Assembly (NCBI RefSeq): GCF_000344685.1
Contig: NW_006920412.1
Location: 1,070,647 to 1,134,646, forward strand
DNA length: 64,000 nucleotides
From: Gloeophyllum trabeum ATCC 11539
Taxonomy: Eukaryota > Basidiomycota > Agaricomycetes > Gloeophyllales > Gloeophyllaceae
Direction of reading: 5' to 3'
A program made the translations under genes and the position numbers. How positions within the stretch are numbered: position 1 is the first letter of the stretch; the number at the start of each line of letters is the position of its first letter. The notes below the pieces were generated by a model that searched no databases, was not told where the DNA came from, and worked only from the letters and a program-made list of their open reading frames with translations. This document shows, piece after piece, positions 57,601 through 64,000 of this stretch.

Positions 57601-59143
57601 TGTGATGTAGCGTTCACAAGGTACCACGTCCACCCGAAGTATCTTCCCTTTCCCGCGAAGCACGTTAGCCTCCGCGGAGTTGAGGAAGAGAAGTACACGG
57701 TTGTGGACATTAGTCACTTCAGTAGCTCCGGCAGCGTGGGTCGTATCGTGGAAGAAGTGGAAGTATCAAGAGCGCTCTTCGAGCTGTATGAAGGCGGCAT
57801 TGTTAGTATTTAAGTTTGTCCCGACTTCGCTATGCCAACTTATCCATTATTAGTTTATTCACCAGGGATTGACGTTCATGGTAAGTACGGCCACGCTTTC
57901 GTGCTGACATATGCTTGAATGGATGCGAACTAGGTGCAAGAAATCAGCCATGACTCCAAGGTGGCCAAGGTCGTTCGCGCCGATGTCAACTGGATCACGG
58001 AGCCCAGGTAAGCGTCTTACAGCGTGTCGGTCTCCAGCCTCTAAAACCCTATCCGCAGAGATTTCACGTGAGTATGGCTGATAGTTACTTCTGCCAGCAC
58101 TAATGGTTAGTGCAGGAACGTGGATGCAGTGCAAACTTATCGTATCAGAGAAATCCGAGGTTCCAGCCACCGCGCATTCTTTGGTCGTGAGTATGCCTGA
58201 TACATGTTTCATGTGCATACTAAATTTGCTTTAGGAGTGGAGCTGTTCACGCTAGTGTATGGTGAGGATGCACTCTAACCCGCCGTGGTAGTTTCACTGA
58301 TTTCGTGACGTGCAGGTTTCTTCAAGATCCGGTAAGAATACAGTTTCACTGCCCCGCGTGTCTGGCACATTCTGAGCAGCTTGCATCAGGAACAAGACCA
58401 TTTTGGATGCGGTAGATTTGGACACGCCACCATGGCAGCGGGAGACGACCGGTGCATGGATCGACGTGCCGAAAAGTGCTCTGGAGCTGATGCAAGACCG
58501 AAGCATCAACGCAGCTGCAGCCATCCATTCTGCGCAACATGCGTATCTAAACCAGTTCGCTTTGGGCGCGGATCTCAGAACGGAATGCAAAGTACCAGAG
58601 AAGGGATACAAAGCCTCTGAATCGCAGAGGAAACGTCCCGCACGGTATGCAGCATCGCGACATGTGGAGTCATCACTCGATTCAGTTGTTACTCTTCAGA
58701 CTCATATTTTACGATATTCATGGTAAGGGGGGCGCCGTCGCTGCGAAAGCATTCGATCATGGTTGGTTGGAAGCAATTTTGTTCGCCCGTCTTGCATATT
58801 AACATAGCATGCACTCAGTTTCAGATGTGCTACGAAGTGCGGTAGAACGCGTGGAGTCATGCCCATGTGAAGAGGGTTGTGCTGCCTGTGCGTACAGAAC
58901 TCCTTCAGTCCTTGTCTCAGTGTTGACAGGAGACTTCCAGGTGTCAACAGTCCGTCATGCAAAGAGGGCAACGTCGTGTCCTCCAAGCTGGGAGCCCTCT
59001 TAATTCTCAAGACCATCTTAGAAATGCCCATAGATCCAAACGCATTCCAAGACCAGTACGAGAGCCCTGACGAAGCTCATCAAACAATCGTACAGGCGTC
59101 ATTTGTCCGACCTGTCGAAGGAGTAGAGGTCGAGGCAGACTGA
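54667..59143 (+). CDS. HRQ1: Hrq1 family RecQ-like DNA helicase
   Basis: Hrq1 is the fungal RecQL4-type 3'-5' helicase used in crosslink repair and telomere care. A basic N-terminus (MPPKGTTRKRAKSGEGEP) is followed by the helicase core. Motifs seen are ELYTHQVAAIGALSQGKDVI, Walker A STSTASGKS, motif Ia LIYPTKALAQDQ, Walker B VDELHYYHQLFGSH (DELH, as in the family) and FVSCSAT. Then come GGYSQE joined to DRRKIERDAFSGHLLGIVAT, then NALELGVDIG and motif VI QRQQAGRAGRR. The C-terminal Hrq1 domain contains HPDELFEKG, VQEISHDSKVAKVVRADVN, VQTYRIREIRGS and the metal-binding-like CPCEEGCAAC joined to CKEGNVVSSKLGALLILK. About fifteen introns are present. TAG/TGA at the end lies at 59141-59143. The gene appears intact. 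Confidence 0.92.
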
Positions 59144-59255
59144 TTCCGTCACTACTCTACTTATAGGGCTAAGTCACGAGCATATTCCGTGATGGTATAC
59201 ACTGGTATACAGCACATGAGTCGAGCAGGAGATCCCGTGGTGGATAGGTCCAACA

Positions 59256-62200
59256 TTACGACAACGGATCGAAGTCCCCCCAGTCATTGTTCTTTAACTG
59301 TTGAGAATTGGACCAACCTTGCTGGGCTGGTTTCGACGGAGTTAGCAAGCCTCCCATGCTAGGCGGTGAGGCAAAGAGGGGAGGGGAGGCCATAGATATC
59401 GGCGGTGGTGATGTCACGCCCATGCCGCCCGTGTAATTGGGCTGTTGCAGAGGCGTCGAGAAAATCTGTGGGTTCGTAGTGGAATTAGCATCGAAGTCGT
59501 CCAGGGAAATATTGTAGTTAGGTTTGGATGCTTGGCTTTGCGTCGCCTGGTATGATCCACCGGTATAGTTGGCCTGCATCGGTTGCATTATCTGGCTCGA
59601 TGTGGATAGCGATGATCTGGCCCTAGGAGGCGCGCCCAAAGCACTCGTGTTGAATGAGGTAGATGGTATCGGTGTGGCACCCAGACCACGTGAAGAAGTT
59701 CGACTTGCCGTAGGCCTTGAGGAAGTCGCAAGAGATGTCTGAAACTTCGGTGAGGAGGGCACTGACTGTGCTTGTATAGGGATTGACGACGGCTGTGGTT
59801 GGGGAATCGGCGCTGGTAATTTCGGCGTCTGTAAACTTAGTGTGAGCGGCCTCGTATACGGTCAGGATTGAACGCATTACCTCGGCAGGACTGGTAAGTA
59901 AACTGCCCCACACATCGTCTTCCCATGCTGCTGACGAAGTATCGAGGACGGTGTCGGCTCTAACAGATGCTCCATTGGCCTTTCCGACCAGACTCTCGAA
60001 GTCAATAGTCGCCCCGGCGGTCGCCGAGGAATTGCCATTGACAGCAGTCGCGGAGCGATCTTCGATGCGTTGTGTATCGCGGAGGAGCTGATTATGCTCC
60101 TTCTCCACTCGGTCGGTCAACTTGCGTATTACCGACATGAAACGCTGGAACTGTGAAATATTCAATACTGTAAGCCACGGCTAGTTAGTCAGAAATCCCC
60201 GTCCCCGCATAAGGAGAACCTACGAGGCCCCATAGACATAGTGAAGAGATGCGGGAGAATCAGAGATGCAATCGCCTCGTGATCCACTTTCAGCCCCATA
60301 GCTTCTTGGACGGCTAACGTGGCCATCTAGTAGTCTTCAGTTTGGCTTCACAACACACGAACGAAGTTAACTGCACGCACCATGACCGCAGGCTCCTTTG
60401 TACGAATCTTCGACAGTAAAGGAACCAACTTCTGCGTGAGGCTGGCCTGAGATGCATAAGCGACCCTGTGAGAAACGTTGGGAGGAACACTAACTTGATC
60501 GAGCGTTTTAACCATACTTAGGAACGTGTTCAGGGTAGCCACTTTCACGGACAATATCCGTGTCTTCGAGAACACCAACTGTATGCCGCAGCTTAGCTTC
60601 CACGTCACATAGCAGATCAACAGTAACTTACAGCAACCCGGGGGAATAGTACACCCTGGACTTCAGCATAATCAATAGTCTCGCAGAGATCAGGGACTGT
60701 CGTAAGTGCACGTTCTTGGACCTTGACATCGTCAACAACACAATCCAGCCGGAAGACAAGATGCTACACGCACGATGGCATGATCGGACTCAAGAGCGTT
60801 GTACACAAGCGGCAGGACGTCTGATTTGCACGTCAGTTGGACATCACAGCATAAGGACAAACTCCTTACGTTCACGAAACACATTCTTCTCCGTTTTGCT
60901 CTGCAACATTTTTAGGTTATCCAAAAGCGTCAGCATATTCTGCGGTGGCTCTTTGATTGCGAACAAGGGCTTCAAGCTAGGTAAGACTGTCGAAGCAAAC
61001 TGCACGGGGGACAGTGATGCCGATATCGCGAATACATTTGGCAGAATATATGGTAGGAGTTGTGTGTCTTTCATCTATTCTCCTAGACATTAGATCCTGC
61101 CAGGCCGGGGACGGAGGAAGAACGCGTACCTCTTCCAGTAGAGTAGGTAATATCTTCCGGACCCGTAGACCCTCGGAAAACCGGTCGAGGACACTCGTGA
61201 GACCCTTCATGAACGAGATTTTCTCTTCCTTCGATTTCGCAGTGAAATTCGTACGATCCAAGAAGTTGAGGGTCGAGATGGGCAGAGACGAGAAAAACAA
61301 ATGAGTAGGGAGATCGGTCGGGGTGGGACGATTATGTGGATAGCGGGTGATGAGGAGCTGGAGGAGTGCTGAGAACGAACGGGTGTCAGAGCACAACCGT
61401 CCGGTAGATGTTAGGAAACGGTACACAAAATGCACCTTGCAGGTCCCGGTCTAGGCGATCTATACCACTCAATGGCTTTCCTGCATTATCACGTAGGCCA
61501 CTCAGGCTGCCATGATTGAGGAACGGCGGACTCCCTTTACAATGTACGGCATAGATAAGGCAGCCTAACGAGTACATATCTGATTCCGTAACGAGCATCT
61601 CATCTAGAGCGTACTCAGGAGCTACATGCTGTAAGTGTTCCTCTCGCAGTCTGGTCAACTAAAAGGTGCTTACCCATGTAATCGAAGGATCGCTGTACAT
61701 AGGAGGGCGCACGCCCATCGAAGGTCGGGAATTCCCAGCGCGTCTCCGTTCCGTCCGGTTTTTGGAGAGGGATTGTTAATCCCAGGCCAGATATCTTCCA
61801 GTCACCCTGTCGACAATGTCTGTCCTCGAATCAAGGTCACATCCGAGGGAGAACACTACCTACTGAACTATTTATGAGAACACTCTCTGGGTTGAGGTTG
61901 CTGTGTATCAGGCGTGCCGAAGTGTGCAGGAACGCCAGTCCTTTGCAGAGTTGGAGGATACCTTTCTGGATCTAATTATGGTGTGAGAGTTGTATAGCAC
62001 GCATGATCTTCCATTTGCAAACCTCCACTTCGTCGAGTTCCACGAGCGTTGATCGAGAGGAGCCTGGTATCGAGAGCTGTAGGGACGATATCAACGGCTC
62101 AGTGGCAAAGATGAGCTCGTTTCGCGTCTCCTCTAGCGGTTCAACCATCTCTAGTTATTAGACTGGTCAAATGGAAGTTCCCAAACCTATGAAATTCAAT

Positions 62201-62607
62201 ATACCTAATATACAAGGATGACGGAGACGGCTAAGCGCCGATGCCTATAGGACCATGAAATACTGCTCAATCGTACGTTGACTAGCTATACGACGAACCT
62301 CGCTCTTCAAGACAGATAGAGTATGCTCTCGTGCAATCGCCGTCAAGCGCTCCATTTCTGGGCTCCTCTTGTCGAAGCTCCATACCGAAACGCGCTTGTT
62401 CGTGACTTTGTGCGTTGCAGACTGGACTCGCCATAATCCGACATTGAATGTGGATGAATGCGCGGCAGCAACCGGAAGGGGAGACGAGGACGCTCCTGGG
62501 GTAGACGGCGCGGGGGTGGTAGACCTGCTCGAGGTGGATGCCGCTCCTATATTATACGACTGGGAGATATTGGATCGTGCGAAGAATGAAGTTGCAGCAG
62601 CGAACAT
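59256..62607 (-). CDS. SCY1/SCYL2-type pseudokinase
   Basis: The N-terminus (MFAAATSFFARSNISQSYNI) leads into a kinase-like fold. The catalytic loop region reads LIHSNLNPESVLIN in place of the HRD motif, and the DFG region reads ISGLG, so it should be inactive. Later kinase-like parts are APEYALDEMLVTESDMYSLG and the segment RYPHNRPTPTDLPTHLFFSS. HEAT-like helices follow (KEEKISFMKGLTSVLDRFSE, PLFAIKEPPQNMLTLLDNLK, RVAYASQASLTQKLVPLLS). The C-terminal tail is Ser/Gln/Pro-rich and ends NDWGDFDPLS. Yeast Scy1 and animal SCYL2 act in clathrin-coated vesicle traffic between Golgi and endosomes. About a dozen introns are present. The stop is at 59256-59258, converging on HRQ1 with 112 bp between. 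Confidence 0.87.
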
Positions 62608-63460
62608 CTTTGGTAGTCTCCGGCCGTCAATAAATCTAGGGTTGGTTGTCCAAAGCTGCGCCAACTAGAAGGATGTCCGGCCTCAGACGATAGAACTTGG
62701 CACAGGCTCCAAAACGTGGCGTGAATGTAGCAGATCAGATTGCTTTGAACAGGAGATGACTCCCAGACAGCCGCTGTCGCCCTCAGCCTTGCTAGAAAGT
62801 GTTACACGAGAGCTAGCTGGAATATGCACGGAAACACACTTGCAATGCGAGTGACCGGATCGGCGACGCGACTGAATCACTGATCGCTGCGGCTGCCACC
62901 TGGCCTTCCCACAATAGCAGTATAATAAGAGTGGACGGTTGATCGTACCGTCCAGTATTATGAGACTCAAAAGCCTTTCAGGTCGACTCCACCGGAAGCG
63001 TTGGTCTCAATGTCGGGACTCCAGCACCTCCATGCGGACTCTGGTGAATGCAGTACATCTCATTCCAGCGGACTCCAGCCGGAGCCGGAGACTCCAGCAC
63101 AACTGACTCCAGCCAGCTCCGGCGGGAGCTCTCACCTCCAGCACGACTGACTCCAGCTAGCTCCGGCGGGAGCTCTCGACTCCAGCGCCACGAACTCCAG
63201 CGAATTCCGGCTGGATTGTCATCCGCATTTCAGACTTAGCAGGACTTGTGGCCGTCGTAAGTATTATGCAGCCGGTGGTTGATAAAGCATCCGATATTAT
63301 AGTAAACTACGTACAATTACAAAAAAGTAACCCTCCTCTGTATATAGTAGCAGAAGTATAGACGGTGTTAGAAGACCATTACGTATGTCATTATTTGAAG
63401 AAAGAACAAGAATACTTGATGAGCAGACATTCCACATTCAAAGTAACCGCGTAGATGTCC
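62608..63460. other. Intergenic region with tandem repeat
   Basis: About 850 bp lie upstream of the SCY1-like gene and downstream of the partial gene at the window edge. A reverse frame at 62683-62970 has no motif. A 44-bp tandem repeat at 63062-63212 is listed separately. Confidence 0.4.
63062..63212. repeat. CTCCAGC-rich tandem repeat, 44-bp period
   Basis: Units start with CTCCAGC at 63092, 63136 and 63180, giving a 44-bp period. Each of the first two units holds the blocks CTGACTCCAGC and AGCTCCGGCGGGAGCTCTC. A degenerate unit lies before them. The block GAGCTCCCGCCGGAGCT is nearly self-complementary with its neighbour, so hairpins are possible. Confidence 0.8.
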
Positions 63461-64000
63461 TTAAGCAAACGATAAATGCACCCCTGTGCACGGGTCTACA
63501 TCTCCTTCCTGACCCGTGGCAGCAGTCGGAAGCCCTCCCTCATCAACATCGATGAAGGGGCCGGGCGAGAAACAAATGAAAGCGGCGGGATCAAAGTTGA
63601 AGTTCATTGATGAATTGGGTGACATACCGTTGAACTCGAAGGCAAACGATGCCATGTCAGATGTCCCAACAGCGGCTGTTGCAAAATCAAATGCATCGGA
63701 GGATGCAGGTATCGACGACAAGTCGGCGCTTGGAAGAGGAGATGGGATCACCGAGACCAAGGCGTCAGAATTGTTCATGTTATTAATGGTGTTCGGGTAG
63801 AATAGGTCCGTCGGCGGCAGAGACAGCATCTTCGCGTTCGAGAGAAGTGGGGTGTTGATACCAGATGGGATGTTGAACGACGCGGAAGAGCCGAGCACAG
63901 TGGTGGCCACTGCACAGTCTGACGGAACAGCGTCCGATGCGAATGACATGGGTATGGGGTCAGATGGGGTGGAAGGGCTGGGAGGGACATTCTCGTCGCT
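63461..64000 (-). CDS. C-terminal part of an unknown Ser/Asn-rich protein (5' truncated)
   Basis: The frame is open from the right window edge to a stop at 63461-63463. It reads SDENVPPSPSTPSDPIPMSF at the edge and continues through low-complexity stretches (PNTINNMNNSDALVSVIPSP, FEFNGMSPNSSMNFNFDPAA). Short acidic and aromatic patches such as FAFEFNGM and FIDVDEGG recall activation domains. The DNA-binding or other defining domain must lie beyond the window, so the family cannot be named; a transcription factor tail is a guess. Confidence 0.5.
   Translation of the reverse strand, partial: SDENVPPSPSTPSDPIPMSFASDAVPSDCAVATTVLGSSASFNIPSGINTPLLSNAKMLSLPPTDLFYPNTINNMNNSDALVSVIPSPLPSADLSSIPASSDAFDFATAAVGTSDMASFAFEFNGMSPNSSMNFNFDPAAFICFSPGPFIDVDEGGLPTAATGQEGDVDPCTGVHLSFA

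Overview
The window is nuclear DNA of a filamentous basidiomycete, most likely an Agaricomycete (mushroom or wood-decay lineage). Genes lie close together on both strands and are cut by many short introns of about 45-70 bp with GTRNGT donors. Several families are typical of this group, such as a DUF7918-type protein, an F-box/leucine-rich protein, single-pass 'GAIAGGVVG' membrane proteins and a GH5 mannanase-like protein. All gene models were made by eye from frame, splice signals and recognisable protein motifs, so outer coordinates are firmer than internal exon edges.

Layout. 0-5 kb: the 3' part of PAB1, a small unknown membrane protein and SRP54. 5-9.3 kb: SPT8, which shares a 92-bp promoter with SRP54, and a class I methyltransferase. 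9.6-14.6 kb: the NatB auxiliary subunit NAA25/Mdm20, a very small NCE101 homologue and a CMP/dCMP-type (DRAP-like) deaminase. 14.8-20 kb: SPT6. 20.3-25.1 kb: an F-box-like gene, RPA2 (RPA32), and directly behind it a second, diverged RPA2-like gene. 25.4-27.1 kb: a secreted-domain/one-TM protein. 28.5-30.7 kb: a GH5 mannanase-like protein. 31.4-34.4 kb: a DUF7918 protein and an APE1-type AP endonuclease. 34.9-38.4 kb: a Cys-rich secreted protein with an internal duplication, an unknown secreted protein and a tiny hidden gene. 38.5-43.1 kb: OTU1, a CHMP7-type ESCRT protein and an aldo/keto reductase. 44.2-45.5 kb: a second member of the one-TM family. 47-54.3 kb: ribosomal protein L7, a coiled-coil protein, a weak unknown gene, a seven-TM protein and a DODA-like extradiol dioxygenase. 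54.7-62.6 kb: the HRQ1 helicase and a SCY1/SCYL2 pseudokinase. 63.5-64 kb: the C-terminal end of an unknown gene that leaves the window.

Most genes are housekeeping: mRNA binding, transcription elongation and SAGA, protein targeting, N-terminal acetylation, ubiquitin removal, ESCRT, DNA replication and repair. There is no biosynthetic cluster, no recognisable transposon and no tRNA that I could see. The accessory material sits at 25-37 kb and 43-51 kb.

The most notable feature is the tandem RPA2 pair. The second copy is intact, keeps four introns at the same positions and phases as RPA2, and has an expanded Ser/Pro/acidic linker between the OB fold and the winged helix. Also notable are a GH5 mannanase-like protein that has lost both catalytic glutamates, and a secreted protein built from two copies of a Cys-rich domain, each interrupted by an intron at the same place.
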